Source: Acinetobacter pittii ANC 4050 (lineage in GTDB: Bacteria > Pseudomonadota > Gammaproteobacteria > Pseudomonadales > Moraxellaceae). From it: a DNA stretch of 64,000 bases. The DNA lies in the NCBI RefSeq assembly GCF_000399685.1, contig NZ_KB976987.1, forward strand, positions 2,867,954 to 2,931,953, in the 5' to 3' direction. Below are positions 43,644 through 52,872 of the stretch, one piece after another. Position 1 is the first letter of the stretch. Every line of letters starts with the position of its first letter. The notes under the pieces were generated by a model. The model was not told the origin of the DNA. It did not search any database and worked only from the letters and a program-made list of their open reading frames with translations. Both the position numbers and the translations under genes were made by a program.

Positions 43644-45497
43644 TTAGGAAGCGGTAGTGCTGTTGTATTTCATCAGAACAGATGCGAGATAGTCAGAAAC
43701 CGCATCTACATGTGTAACGTGTGGATTATGGCCTGCGCCAGCGATAGTATGTATAGGGATATCTGAGCTTATTGTGGTAACAATTGGATCTTTATCTCCC
43801 ACAATGATTTCAACTTTAGAACTAAGTTCGTTTAACAAAGCTGTCTGAGTTGCTCGCTGCTGCGGCAAACTAATACGGTACATATACTCACTAATATGCT
43901 TGGCTACCGACACTCGACGTAATGAATCCATCGCATATCTCACTGACGGATTTTGTTGTCCATCTGGATGTAGGTCTTTAGTAATCATATCTTTTGGCAC
44001 AAAACGGAAAATCAGATTAGATATAGTTTTTATCTGAAACATTTTAGCGGCCTGTGTTTGAACAAAATAAGGCGATATAAGGATAAGACGTGCAACTTTA
44101 TCTGGATATTTCTTTGCAAGATTCAATGCAAAAAGACATCCTAACGAATGTGCAATAACAACACTATTTGGCGCTAAAAGCTTTGCAGCGGCATCCATAA
44201 ATTGATGGTTGTTGTCTTCCATCATCTCATAACTGCCTGAACGACCAAGTCCCGGCAGGTCCATCATAGCGACCTGATCGTATGTGATTTTATTGATGAT
44301 TGGAGACCAGCATGCACTATCAAATGGAATCCCATGTAAAAATAATGCAGATGATGTGTCAGAACTAATCGGCTGTTTAGTATAGATTTCTGTCCAATAT
44401 CGATTCTGATAGCTGAAATGACTAGGTGTTGATACTTGCATACGACCAAAGCGTGTAAGCACCAAACGATCAACCCAACGAGAAAAATAAGGAGTGACAT
44501 TGATCAGGTCTGCGATGCCCATTTTCGCTGCCATCGCCTCTGCCCCAGCAACATGATAGTGCTCGGTAGAAATGAAAGAGAGTTGTTCTTTAGAACCATC
44601 AAGTAATACCTCAGGTAATTTCTCTAATAGACCTTTGGGTACTTGTAAATGTGGTGTGCTAACTCCCAAATGCTCGGCAGCTAGGTGAACGAGACGATGA
44701 AATTTCGGCGTCGAAGGATCAAGCAACATATACTCCTGAGCAATAGTCTCAGGATAAGACATCGTTCGGATCAAAAAGCTCACGATATACTGCATATTGC
44801 ATAGTGGCAGGAATGTGTCACGACCACCTGGCAATGCCAGCAGACGCCCCTGATAGAGCTTATCAATCATGTCAGCAATACCGATATATTGCATATCGCC
44901 ATAGTTATAAAAACCATCAATGACTGTGGCTGGATTGATTGCAGTCCATGGCACATTTAAACGCTTACAGGCTTCAATGAAAGCTTGATAACCCAAAATT
45001 TTTGAAGCTTCATAGCCACCATGTTTGCAATACAACTCATCAGCCGATTCTTGCGGCGGAGCAGCCACACGATACCCACCAATCCAGATAAATCGCTCAA
45101 GCTGCGTCAATGTTGCAGCCCATTCAATCAAAGTAAGCCCTGACTTAATATTGGTACGCTCAGCTTCAGCTTTGCTAATGCCCCAATTAAATGATGCAGC
45201 CAGATGATAAATCACATGGATCTTTGTCTGAGCATCTAATAGTAAAGAGCCCAGCTTAAAATCGCGGCTTAAATCATATTCGACAAATGAAATAGACGGA
45301 TCGACCAGCCCTTCTGCTGCAATGAAACCTAACAGCTTATCTTTCTTGGTTGCGACATTACGCAGCGCAGCAATCACCTGATGACCTTCATGCAGAAGCT
45401 CAACGATTAATCTACTACCAATAAAACCCGCTGCACCTGTTACTAATATGGTCTTCCGTGAAAAATTATCTTTTTTTGCGTTATTTAAATTATCCAT
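43644..45497 (-). CDS. Extended SDR / alpha-beta hydrolase fusion, quorum-linked
   Basis: A 617-residue two-domain enzyme. Residues 1-340 form an extended short-chain dehydrogenase domain with the Rossmann motif GAAGFIG (21-27), DL at 75-76, HLAAS (98-102) and Tyr162-xxx-Lys166. The usual catalytic Ser/Thr position appears to be Gly140/Gly141 (WIGGYRV), so redox chemistry may be altered. Residues about 375-610 are an alpha/beta hydrolase with the oxyanion HGIPFD, nucleophile Ser451 in AHSLGC, Asp570 in GDKDP and His590 in GAGHNPH. It is transcribed away from abaR. A perfect lux box lies upstream with a -10 at matching distance, so AbaR control is likely. The substrate is unknown: an acyl chain, a lactone or a secondary metabolite are possibilities. 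Confidence 0.85.
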   Translation of the reverse strand: MDNLNNAKKDNFSRKTILVTGAAGFIGSRLIVELLHEGHQVIAALRNVATKKDKLLGFIAAEGLVDPSISFVEYDLSRDFKLGSLLLDAQTKIHVIYHLAASFNWGISKAEAERTNIKSGLTLIEWAATLTQLERFIWIGGYRVAAPPQESADELYCKHGGYEASKILGYQAFIEACKRLNVPWTAINPATVIDGFYNYGDMQYIGIADMIDKLYQGRLLALPGGRDTFLPLCNMQYIVSFLIRTMSYPETIAQEYMLLDPSTPKFHRLVHLAAEHLGVSTPHLQVPKGLLEKLPEVLLDGSKEQLSFISTEHYHVAGAEAMAAKMGIADLINVTPYFSRWVDRLVLTRFGRMQVSTPSHFSYQNRYWTEIYTKQPISSDTSSALFLHGIPFDSACWSPIINKITYDQVAMMDLPGLGRSGSYEMMEDNNHQFMDAAAKLLAPNSVVIAHSLGCLFALNLAKKYPDKVARLILISPYFVQTQAAKMFQIKTISNLIFRFVPKDMITKDLHPDGQQNPSVRYAMDSLRRVSVAKHISEYMYRISLPQQRATQTALLNELSSKVEIIVGDKDPIVTTISSDIPIHTIAGAGHNPHVTHVDAVSDYLASVLMKYNSTTAS

Positions 45498-45682
45498 AAA
45501 TCACCTTATTAGGGACTATAACAAGGGGGCTTGATATTGAATTCGCATATTCATCTATATATTTGAGAGATTGAATTCCATCAGTTTTCTGTCCTAAATA
45601 CTCAGAAGCTTTTCTATTTTCATTCAAAGATTTTATGATCACCCCAAGTTGCAATACTACTATCTATACCTATTAAAATCAT
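45490..45682 (-). pseudogene. Possible frameshifted small ORF in the fusion-gene leader
   Basis: Two overlapping frames are read in this leader. ATG 45682, with AGGGA upstream, gives 20 residues (MILIGIDSSIATWGDHKIFE) and stops. A second frame runs from GTG 45642 for 50 residues (contains KASEYLGQKTDGIQSLKYID) and ends in a TAA overlapping the ATG of the SDR-hydrolase gene. They may be a single small gene split by a frameshift, or a coupled leader peptide. I recognise no family. This is speculative. Confidence 0.3.
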
Positions 45683-45881
45683 AATTTCCCTAATTAATCA
45701 TACTCAACCTTCAAATTAGGTTATTCTTCAATTAAAGTACCAGTTATCTATTTTAATAAAAATAAATTCAAATTTTATTTTATGTACTAATATCTTTTAT
45801 TACACCTGTAAATATTTACAGGTTGATTTATATTTATCAAAAAACTACTTTATAGCCTTTTTCTTGATTATTTCTATAATT
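45498..45881 (-). other. Leader and promoter of the fusion gene
   Basis: A 384-nt AT-rich stretch between abaR and the SDR-hydrolase gene. It holds the perfect lux box at 45804-45823, a TAAAAT -10 at 45777-45782, and a leader of about 270 nt with the small open frames described separately. Confidence 0.6.
45804..45823. promoter_or_regulatory. Lux box 2 (perfect palindrome)
   Basis: ACCTGTAAATATTTACAGGT is a perfect 20-bp palindrome whose core CTGTAA-N4-TTACAG matches the box in front of the AHL synthase. On the minus strand TAAAAT (45777-45782) lies 23 nt away, which puts the box centre near -42 relative to the expected start. That is the classical position for LuxR-type activation of the SDR-hydrolase gene. 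Confidence 0.82.
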
Positions 45882-46598
45882 CTATAAAATCCCTAACATC
45901 ACTGCCCGGATAGCAGCTGAAATTTTATTATTCACATTCAGCTTCTGCATTGAATTTACGAGATGAAAATTTACTGTTCTTTCAGTCACTCCAAGTATCT
46001 GAGCAATCTCTCCTGACGTTTTACCTTCAGCTGTCCAACGTAGTACTTCTTTTTCACGATTGGTTAAATAAAGATTAAACCGAGCAAATTCTGTGTCATT
46101 CATAATTTTAGCAATACTAGAATGCACTGTTTGAGACAGCCAATACATATTTATAGATTGAGATTTCTGCTCTTTTTCTGATAACTCCTCAACGGATCTT
46201 GCTAACGTTAACATCCCACGCGTACCGATAAAATCACGGCTTGATTGTGCCCAGCCAAAATTTAAATTATAAGAACGCGCATCTTCCCAGAAATCTTTTT
46301 GTGCTTGTGTCTTCGCAGATTGGCTCGACCAGACAAGTGGTTGGAGTGACATCATACAATGTTGTACGGTTGGATCTATCCTCACATACTGCCCTTCCAT
46401 ATAACGCTTCTGCCATGCTTCTGGATAATTATTCAACATAACTGTTTTTGGTTCGGCAATTGATAAGGGTGATTGCATACCATAAGCACAATAATCAAAT
46501 CCGAGCTTTAAAGCTGTGGACTTAACGATTTCAAACAATTGATATTCATTTTGTATAATCAGAGATGCTGACAGTAGATCTTCTTGCCAATTTTCCAT
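45882..46598 (-). CDS. abaR: LuxR-type AHL receptor (AbaR-like)
   Basis: A 238-residue quorum-sensing regulator. The autoinducer-binding domain (about 15-165) has the conserved Trp/Tyr/Asp/Pro ligands in AWQKRYMEGQYVRIDPTV and the later LVWSS. The C-terminal LuxR helix-turn-helix (about 175-235) reads LTNREKEVLRWTAEGKTSGEIAQILGVTERTVNFHL. Sequence and context match AbaR of A. baumannii, which binds 3-hydroxy-C12-homoserine lactone. It points away from abaI, with a 1.1-kb gap between them that holds a broken gene. Confidence 0.93.
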   Translation of the reverse strand: MENWQEDLLSASLIIQNEYQLFEIVKSTALKLGFDYCAYGMQSPLSIAEPKTVMLNNYPEAWQKRYMEGQYVRIDPTVQHCMMSLQPLVWSSQSAKTQAQKDFWEDARSYNLNFGWAQSSRDFIGTRGMLTLARSVEELSEKEQKSQSINMYWLSQTVHSSIAKIMNDTEFARFNLYLTNREKEVLRWTAEGKTSGEIAQILGVTERTVNFHLVNSMQKLNVNNKISAAIRAVMLGIL

Positions 46599-47233
46599 TT
46601 TCCCTCATTAGTCCTCGTTCATAAATTATTTTTACGCAGTTGCATATTGTGAATTCATACTCCAATTAACAACATTTTTTAGCCTGAGAGAGTTTTAAAT
46701 TATTCGGGTAAAATAGTTTCAGAAAGCTTTATAAGGTTGTTATACTGCATGCGCAGATTATGCTTTAAAATATTAAATTTTACAGGACACATTTTATTCC
46801 AAAAAATGATTATTTTGGGATTACAAAACAAGCCCATTATTTAATCCAATTTACATATTCTTATTAATTTAATTAAATAATATTTTTATTATCTCCTAAC
46901 ACCCATATTATTCCAGACTAATCACAAGAGAAATCAGCAATCTTTAAAAATTAAAAAATCATATGATTTTATTACAATTATTTTTTAAACAATGAACTAG
47001 AAATTATTTATTATATATATAAACCATTTTGTTTATAATATTTAAATATGTGGTTTTTCTATTAAGAAGGAAAAATTCTTAATTTCCACTTAAATAACCC
47101 CTCCTCTCAAGAATAGCTTAATATTGCGTGCTATCTGTCTACAGTTAACCGGTTAAAGATAACAGTATTTTATTGGCAATAATTTATGTTATGTATCTAT
47201 TGAACCCCAATTCAAGTAATTTGAACAGGTAGC
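46599..47233. other. Intergenic region upstream of abaR
   Basis: A 635-nt, very AT-rich stretch without a credible gene. A lux-like half site (TTTACAG, 46779-46785) lies about 185 bp upstream of the abaR start, and a 12-bp palindrome TTAACCGGTTAA sits at 47146-47157. Neither is strong enough to call alone. Confidence 0.5.
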
Positions 47234-47569
47234 ATGGTCACCGTCTCCTCTCATTTAACAATATCAACAGATAGTTTTAATCGAATGAATAAAAACCAGC
47301 TTATGAACTATACACTCCACCATCTCATATCTATTGTTGAATCAACGCAAATGGAAGATTGTCAAACTCTACATTATGATTTTACTGAGTGAGCAACCTC
47401 ACTGATCCCAGCTTTAAGTACTGGATGGGACTGGGAATTTATTGAATACAATGGCATCACGAGCATAAAACGTATTGGCCTACCTCGAAGTAATATCATG
47501 ATTGTTGATCTATATGGTACAGATATTGGATGTGCTCTGACTGACACACTAATCAAAAAAGAAAATTGA
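47234..47569 (+). pseudogene. Broken small gene between abaR and abaI (AbaM/RsaM-like position)
   Basis: An ATG at 47234 with AGGT upstream opens a frame of 52 residues, stopped by TGA at 47390-47392. The same frame then continues for 58 more residues without a stop (contains STGWDWEFIEYNGITSI and SNIMIVDLYGTDIGC) to TGA at 47567-47569. One base change would restore a protein of about 111 residues. In A. baumannii an RsaM-type repressor gene (abaM) lies between abaR and abaI, so this may be its remnant. I infer this from position only, as I cannot align it. Confidence 0.5.
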
Positions 47570-47655
47570 TACTCTGTTCTGGGAACAGTTCATTTATGGC
47601 CAAATCAATATAACCCAAACAAACGCTAAATTAACTCCATCTTTCTTTTAGAAAC

Positions 47656-47671
47656 CTGTAAATTCTTACAG
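47656..47671. promoter_or_regulatory. Lux box 1, upstream of abaI
   Basis: CTGTAAATTCTTACAG, with 6-bp perfect arms. As I recall, it is identical to the box described in front of abaI in A. baumannii. A TAAAGT at 47695-47700 is at the right distance for a -10, and the abaI ATG follows at 47730. It gives the positive feedback of AbaR on AHL synthesis. Confidence 0.88.
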
Positions 47672-47729
47672 TTACCGCTTTCCCACCTGTTAAGTAAAGT
47701 CACTTGAAAAATAAGTGGAAACACTTGTA

Positions 47730-48281
47730 ATGAATGTTATTGCTGGATTCCAAAACAATTTTTCAGAAGTCCTATATACCAAATTTAAAATTTACCGCTA
47801 CAAAGTATTTGTTGAACATTTGGGTTGGGAGTTGAACTGTCCAAATAATGAAGAACTAGATCAGTTTGATAAATTTGATACCGCTTACGTCGTCGCTCAA
47901 GATAGAGAATCCAATATTATTGGCTGTGCCAGACTACTACCCACAACTCAGCCCTATTTACTGGGTGAAATATTTCCTCAATTAATGAATGGAATGCCTA
48001 TTCCTTGCTCACCAGAAATTTGGGAATTATCAAGATTTTCAGCCGTAGATTTCTCGAATCCACCGACCTCTGCTAATCAAGCAGTGTCATCCCCAGTCTC
48101 TATTGCTATTCTGCAAGAAGCGATCAACTTCGCGAGAGAACAAGGTGCAAAACAACTCATTACGACCTCACCTCTTGGGGTAGAGCGGTTATTACGTGCC
48201 GCGGGTTTTCGCGCCCATCGTGCAGGACCGCCAATGGTTATCGATGGATATGCCATGTTTGCATGCTTGATTGAAGTGTAG
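47730..48281 (+). CDS. abaI: Acyl-homoserine-lactone synthase (AbaI-like)
   Basis: A 183-residue LuxI-family synthase joining S-adenosylmethionine and an acyl-ACP to give an N-acyl-homoserine lactone. The start is ATG 47730 (MNVIAGFQNNF), which gives the length of A. baumannii AbaI; a GTG five codons upstream is rejected. Conserved family residues are seen: Arg and Phe/Trp in YRYKVFVEHLGW, the Asp pair in DQFDKFDTAYV, GCARLLPTTQPYLL, EIWELSRFSAV, and the C-terminal VERLLRAAGF. Several residues differ from the A. baumannii protein I remember, so this may be a sister species or variant allele. Confidence 0.95.
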   Translation: MNVIAGFQNNFSEVLYTKFKIYRYKVFVEHLGWELNCPNNEELDQFDKFDTAYVVAQDRESNIIGCARLLPTTQPYLLGEIFPQLMNGMPIPCSPEIWELSRFSAVDFSNPPTSANQAVSSPVSIAILQEAINFAREQGAKQLITTSPLGVERLLRAAGFRAHRAGPPMVIDGYAMFACLIEV

Positions 48282-48339
48282 TTTGTTAAATTAAAGTCTA
48301 AGAATATTGGTGACATAGCAAAGATGAAGGTCTTAAGCC

Positions 48340-48401
48340 CGAATCTCGTTTCATTCGCTAAATTTCAAAAGTCCTAGTCGAAAGACTAGGGCTTTTTTCT
48401 T
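48340..48401 (+). repeat. Direct repeat, right copy (degenerate tRNA-Gly 3' end plus terminator)
   Basis: CGAATCTCGTTTC at the left matches the T-arm and acceptor region of tRNA-Gly, and the rest matches its terminator, including the TAGTCGAAAG loop. There is no upstream half of a tRNA, so this is a remnant. It marks the right border of the quorum-sensing module. Confidence 0.75.
48371..48398 (+). terminator. Terminator after abaI
   Basis: GTCCTAGTC/GACTAGGGC with a GAAA loop and T6 run. It is derived from the tRNA-Gly terminator and now probably ends the abaI transcript. Confidence 0.85.
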
Positions 48402-48417
48402 ATCCCTATATTTAGAA

Positions 48418-49779
48418 TTAAGAATGTTCTGTTATTTTTGTTTTCAGACTTAAGCTTTCTTTTTTCGTTGAATACTCATCCGTTTTATAACTCCAATCAC
48501 GTGGCATAAATGAGGTCGATATAATTGCAACCACTGCCATACTTCCAATATAAAGCATAATTAAGTATGGATTGCCTTGCCCAACACTCAATAATTTAGT
48601 CGCAATCATCGGTGCTAAACCGCCACCTAATACGCCAGCCAACTGTACCGAAATTGAAATTCCACTATAACGAATTTCCGCAGGAAATTGACGGGCAAAA
48701 AGCTGAGCTTGTGGTGCGTACATAATGGGAAAGACCACGCCAATTGCTAAAACAATTGCTGTCCAGACTAACACAGGGTCTTTTGTGTTGAGCATGGTGA
48801 AAAATGGATAGCAGTAAAGTGCCAATATGCACAGTCCAAACATAAACATATTGCGTTGGCCAACTTTATCTGACAAATGTCCACATAACGGTGTCATAAA
48901 TAGAATGACTACTGCACCGCAAATGGTAGCAAACAAAATATCTTGGCGTGGGATTCCAAGCTGTGCAGTGGTATAAGCCAAGGTAAATGTTGAGGCAATA
49001 TAGAACCATGCATTCTCGGCAGCGCGAGCCAAAATAATGGTGATGAGTTGCTTTGGATGGTTTTTAAAAACTTGTAAGGCAGGAACTTTGACTTCTTCGG
49101 ACTGCTGTTTTACTTTTTCAAAATCTGGTGACTCAGGCACTTTCACTCGAATGTACCAACCTACTGCTAGTAAAATAATGCTGGCAAGAAATGGTAGACG
49201 CCAACCCCAACTAAATAGAGCTTGTTCAGGTAATAACGACACCAACCCTAGTGCAATTGAGGCCAGCATTAAACCGCCGCCGGTACTGGCTTGAGGCAAA
49301 CTACCCCAGAATCCTTTACCACCTTCGGGTGCATGTTCAACAGCCATAAGCACAGCACCGCCCCATTCACCACCCATTGCCATACCTTGAATGAATCGTA
49401 AGACAACCAAACAAATTGCAGCCCAGTAACCAATTGATTCGTAAGTCGGTAATAAGCCAATCAGTACCGTTGGGATCCCCATGAGCATCAAGGTCAGTAG
49501 CAACATCGATTTACGACCAATCTTGTCACCAAAATGACCAAAGACTAAACCGCCTAATGGTCGCCCAATAAACCCCACTGCATAGGTTGCAAATGCAGCA
49601 AGCACGCCTGTAAGGGCATCCAGATTTGGGAAAAATAATTTGTTAAAAATCAGTGCCGCTGCCGCACCGTAAATAAAAAAGTCATACCACTCAATGGTGG
49701 TGCCGACCATGCTTGAGATGCCTGCTAATCGATGTGACGACTTTTTAGTATTTGAACCGTTTCCATGTACTGTTTGCAT
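48418..49779 (-). CDS. MFS metabolite:proton symporter (MHS family)
   Basis: A 453-residue permease with 12 predicted helices of the MHS type (ShiA/ProP/KgtP-like). N-terminal signature GTTIEWYDFFIYGAAAALIF, the loop motif GHFGDKIGRKSMLLLTL, and RFIQGMAMGGEWGGAVLMAVEH are characteristic. It is the last gene of the valine/isobutyrate cluster, so it may import a branched organic acid. The substrate is inferred. Confidence 0.88.
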   Translation of the reverse strand: MQTVHGNGSNTKKSSHRLAGISSMVGTTIEWYDFFIYGAAAALIFNKLFFPNLDALTGVLAAFATYAVGFIGRPLGGLVFGHFGDKIGRKSMLLLTLMLMGIPTVLIGLLPTYESIGYWAAICLVVLRFIQGMAMGGEWGGAVLMAVEHAPEGGKGFWGSLPQASTGGGLMLASIALGLVSLLPEQALFSWGWRLPFLASIILLAVGWYIRVKVPESPDFEKVKQQSEEVKVPALQVFKNHPKQLITIILARAAENAWFYIASTFTLAYTTAQLGIPRQDILFATICGAVVILFMTPLCGHLSDKVGQRNMFMFGLCILALYCYPFFTMLNTKDPVLVWTAIVLAIGVVFPIMYAPQAQLFARQFPAEIRYSGISISVQLAGVLGGGLAPMIATKLLSVGQGNPYLIMLYIGSMAVVAIISTSFMPRDWSYKTDEYSTKKESLSLKTKITEHS

Positions 49780-49900
49780 CGTAATTTCCTTTTTTAGATT
49801 TTCTTGTTTTGTCTTTTTTATGCTTATGACCAGTCCTGACCATAAGCATTTTCAGGTCACGCTTTATCTCCTTAAGCTTTTTATGTTTTTGTAATACGGT

Positions 49901-50926
49901 TTAGCTCAATTTTTCTAAAATTTGCTCTAGCTCCGGATTACGTTCTTGCCACTGTGGTTGTTTATCTTTATCGACAATGAGTGCACGAACACCTTCAATA
50001 AAGTCACCATGCTCAAACCAGATGTCCTGTAAATCGCGTTCAAGCTGCATACATTGTGGTAAAGAGAGCCCACGGCCTAAATGTTGTAGTTTCAAACTGG
50101 TTTGTTTGGCTATAAATGAGCGCTGCTGCAAAATGCTGAGCATCTTGCTTGCCCAAGCTTTTAAGCTTTCATCTTTTTCATTTTCAAGACTTTGCTCGAT
50201 TTCATCTAAATGCTGATATCCGAAGTGTTTACGAATACCTTCTGTCAACTGTTTGAGCTCACTTTCAGCTGGGCGAGTAATAAATCGGGTAATGATGTGT
50301 TCAATTCCCTCTTTGCTTAAACTTGGTGCTTCAACGAGAGCATTTTGCAAAGCTTGTAACTGCTCGCTTGGTACATGGTAGTCAATTAGGTCGAGGTAGA
50401 GTGCATCACTACTGCTGATCTGCTCTCCCGTAATTGCCATATAAACGCCAATATCATCAAGGCGAGACAGGAAATGCGTTGCGCCCACGTCTGGAAAAAA
50501 ACCAATCGCTGTTTCAGGCATGGCAAATCTGGACTTTTCGCTGCTCACCACAATGTGACAAGCCTGAGCCAAGCCAAAACCACCACCTAATACATAGCCA
50601 TCAAGTACAACGATGATCGGTTTTGTATATTCACGCATTGTATTGAGCATTTTATATTCAGCACTAAAGTAACCTTTGTAATCGGCCGTGCCATTTTTAT
50701 AACTGTCATAGAGATAGCGAATATCTCCACCTGCACAAAAGGCTTTCGGGCTATTCGATTTGATTAAGATAGCCTGAACAGCAGCATCATTTCGCCAAAG
50801 TTCCAATTGGGCACCAATGCCTTCAATCATATCTAGCGACAATGCATTGAGATGAATCACACGGTCTAAGGTAATCACGCCGAGCTTACCTTGTTGCTCA
50901 ATCATTAAGTGATTTTCTGTATTCAT
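49901..50926 (-). CDS. 3-hydroxyisobutyryl-CoA hydrolase
   Basis: A 341-residue member of the crotonase superfamily, longer than simple hydratases and with the HIBCH C-terminal extension. Oxyanion-hole segments are FCAGGDIRYLYDS and DGYVLGGGFGLA, and the hydrolase-type active-site region is AMPETAIGFFPDVGATHFLSR. It releases 3-hydroxyisobutyrate from its CoA ester in valine breakdown. It is preceded by enoyl-CoA hydratase with a 12-nt gap. Confidence 0.92.
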   Translation of the reverse strand: MNTENHLMIEQQGKLGVITLDRVIHLNALSLDMIEGIGAQLELWRNDAAVQAILIKSNSPKAFCAGGDIRYLYDSYKNGTADYKGYFSAEYKMLNTMREYTKPIIVVLDGYVLGGGFGLAQACHIVVSSEKSRFAMPETAIGFFPDVGATHFLSRLDDIGVYMAITGEQISSSDALYLDLIDYHVPSEQLQALQNALVEAPSLSKEGIEHIITRFITRPAESELKQLTEGIRKHFGYQHLDEIEQSLENEKDESLKAWASKMLSILQQRSFIAKQTSLKLQHLGRGLSLPQCMQLERDLQDIWFEHGDFIEGVRALIVDKDKQPQWQERNPELEQILEKLS

Positions 50927-50938
50927 TTTATTGATCTC

Positions 50939-51712
50939 TTATTGATTTTTAAAATTCGCCTTTCGTTTTTCAACGAAAGCCTGCATTCCTTCTTTTTGGT
51001 CAGATGTTGCAAAAATTGAATGGAACATACGTCTTTCAAAACGTAGGCCTTCAGTGAGATTCACCTCAAAAGCTCGGTTAATGGTTTCTTTAAGCATCAT
51101 GTTGGCAGTTAAAGATCGTGCTGCAATTTTCTCTGCAGCTTGCAAGGTTTGTTCAAGTAATTCTTCTTTGCTAAACACACGTGCAACTAAACCACTTTGC
51201 TCTGCTTCTACAGCGCCCATTTGACGAGCGGTAAAACACATTTCCATCGCTTTGGCTTTACCAATTGCATGGGTTAAGCGCTGTGTGCCACCAATACCTG
51301 GAATTACCCCTAAAGTCACTTCAGGCAAACCAAACTTGGCGTTGTCAGCACAATAGATAAAGTCACACATGAGTGCCAATTCACAGCCGCCACCTAACGC
51401 ATAGCCGCTGACAGCTGCAATTAAAGGTTTACGGCGCTGTGCAATACGGTCTGCAAGATGGAAAAAGTCATCAAAATAAATATCAGGGAATGCTAAATCA
51501 GCCATTTCTTTAATGTCGGCCCCTGCGGCAAAGGCCTTTTCAGAACCTGCCAATACCATACAACCAATTTCGCGGTCTTTTTCGAGCTGATCTAATGCCT
51601 GATTAATTTCACTAATTAATTCACTGTTTAAAGCATTAAGCGCTTGAGGGCGATTTAGTGTAATCAGTCCAACCCCATTACGCTTTTCTAATAAAATACT
51701 TTGCCACTGCAT
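50939..51712 (-). CDS. Enoyl-CoA hydratase
   Basis: A 257-residue crotonase-type enzyme. FAAGADIKEM and SGYALGGGCELALMCDF form the oxyanion hole, and the catalytic Glu pair is expected in the latter and in GLPEVTLGVIPGIGGTQR. In this operon it most likely hydrates methacrylyl-CoA to 3-hydroxyisobutyryl-CoA. The pathway role is inferred from context. Confidence 0.92.
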   Translation of the reverse strand: MQWQSILLEKRNGVGLITLNRPQALNALNSELISEINQALDQLEKDREIGCMVLAGSEKAFAAGADIKEMADLAFPDIYFDDFFHLADRIAQRRKPLIAAVSGYALGGGCELALMCDFIYCADNAKFGLPEVTLGVIPGIGGTQRLTHAIGKAKAMEMCFTARQMGAVEAEQSGLVARVFSKEELLEQTLQAAEKIAARSLTANMMLKETINRAFEVNLTEGLRFERRMFHSIFATSDQKEGMQAFVEKRKANFKNQ

Positions 51713-51733
51713 TATTTATTCCTTGTTCTAGTT

Positions 51734-52861
51734 TTACAGACTACGTGCAATCACTAAACGTTGAATATCACTGGTGCCTTCGTAAATCTGACAAATACGG
51801 GCATCACGATAGATACGCTCAATTGGGAAGTCTCTCAGGTAGCCATAACCACCAAACACTTGTAGCGCGCTCGAGCACACTCGCTCAGTCATTTCTGAAG
51901 CAAATAGCTTGGCCATTGAAGCTTCATTCAAACACGGTTGTCCTGCTTCTTTTAAACGCGCAGCGTAGTGAACCAGTTGTCTCGCTGCTTCAATTTCAGT
52001 TGCCATACTGGCAAGGCGAAACGCGATGGTTTGATGCTCAAAAATTGGCTTTCCAAAAGTAATACGCTCTTTGGCATAACGGGTCGCTTCTTCGAGCGCC
52101 GCACGTGCTAAACCGACTGCTTGTGCAGCAATACCAATACGTCCACCTTCTAAATTGGCAAGAGCAATTTTCAAGCCCTCACCTTCTTTGCCAAGCATGA
52201 GGCTTTTATGGATGCGTACATCTGTCAGTGCAATCTGACACGTATCTGAAGCATGCAGACCGAGTTTTTCTTCAACACGAATTACTTCGTAACCCAGTGT
52301 TTCACGTGGGACTAAAAATGCACTAATACCCTTTTTGCCTGCACTTGGATCAGTTACTGCAAACACAATAATGACACCTGCATTATCACCCGAGGTAATA
52401 AACTGCTTGGCACCATTTAAAATGTAATCATCGCCATCTTTTACTGCACGGGTCTTAATGGCTGCTGCATCTGAACCTGTATGCGGTTCGGTTAAAGCAA
52501 AAGCGCCGATCATTTCACCTTGTGCTAAAGGTTTTAAAAAACGCTCTTTTTGCTCATCGGTACCAAATTTTAAAATAGGCACACAACCAACCGAGTTATG
52601 TACACTCATGATGGTCGAGGTTGCACCATCGGCTGCGGCAACTTCTTCAAGCGCCAGTACATACGCCAAGTTACCTGTATCTGAACCACCCCATTGCTCT
52701 GAAACAAGCATTCCCATAAAACCGAGTTGACCCATTTGAGCCAATGTGTCTTTCGGGAATGTTCCGTCTCGGTCCCAATCACTGGCATTGGGTTTGATTT
52801 GTTCTTGAGCGAAACTTTTCGCCATATCACGAATGAGTAATTGTTCTTCGGTAAATTGCAT
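51734..52861 (-). CDS. Acyl-CoA dehydrogenase (isobutyryl-CoA type)
   Basis: A 375-residue FAD enzyme. Segments [20 protein letters not shown] and [10 protein letters not shown] bind FAD, and the C-terminal signature [35 protein letters not shown] contains the catalytic Glu (QIYEGT). In this operon it should oxidise isobutyryl-CoA to methacrylyl-CoA, passing electrons to ETF. It lies 21 nt upstream of the hydratase. Confidence 0.92.
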   Translation of the reverse strand: MQFTEEQLLIRDMAKSFAQEQIKPNASDWDRDGTFPKDTLAQMGQLGFMGMLVSEQWGGSDTGNLAYVLALEEVAAADGATSTIMSVHNSVGCVPILKFGTDEQKERFLKPLAQGEMIGAFALTEPHTGSDAAAIKTRAVKDGDDYILNGAKQFITSGDNAGVIIVFAVTDPSAGKKGISAFLVPRETLGYEVIRVEEKLGLHASDTCQIALTDVRIHKSLMLGKEGEGLKIALANLEGGRIGIAAQAVGLARAALEEATRYAKERITFGKPIFEHQTIAFRLASMATEIEAARQLVHYAARLKEAGQPCLNEASMAKLFASEMTERVCSSALQVFGGYGYLRDFPIERIYRDARICQIYEGTSDIQRLVIARSL

Positions 52862-52872
52862 TGTTATTTCCT

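Noticed and set aside
46779..46785. Lux-like half site upstream of abaR
   Set aside because: Only one half matches; the partner half is degenerate, so autoregulation cannot be claimed.
47146..47157. Palindrome TTAACCGGTTAA upstream of the broken gene
   Set aside because: A 12-bp palindrome in AT-rich DNA is not rare, and it does not match the lux box or any neighbour's site.
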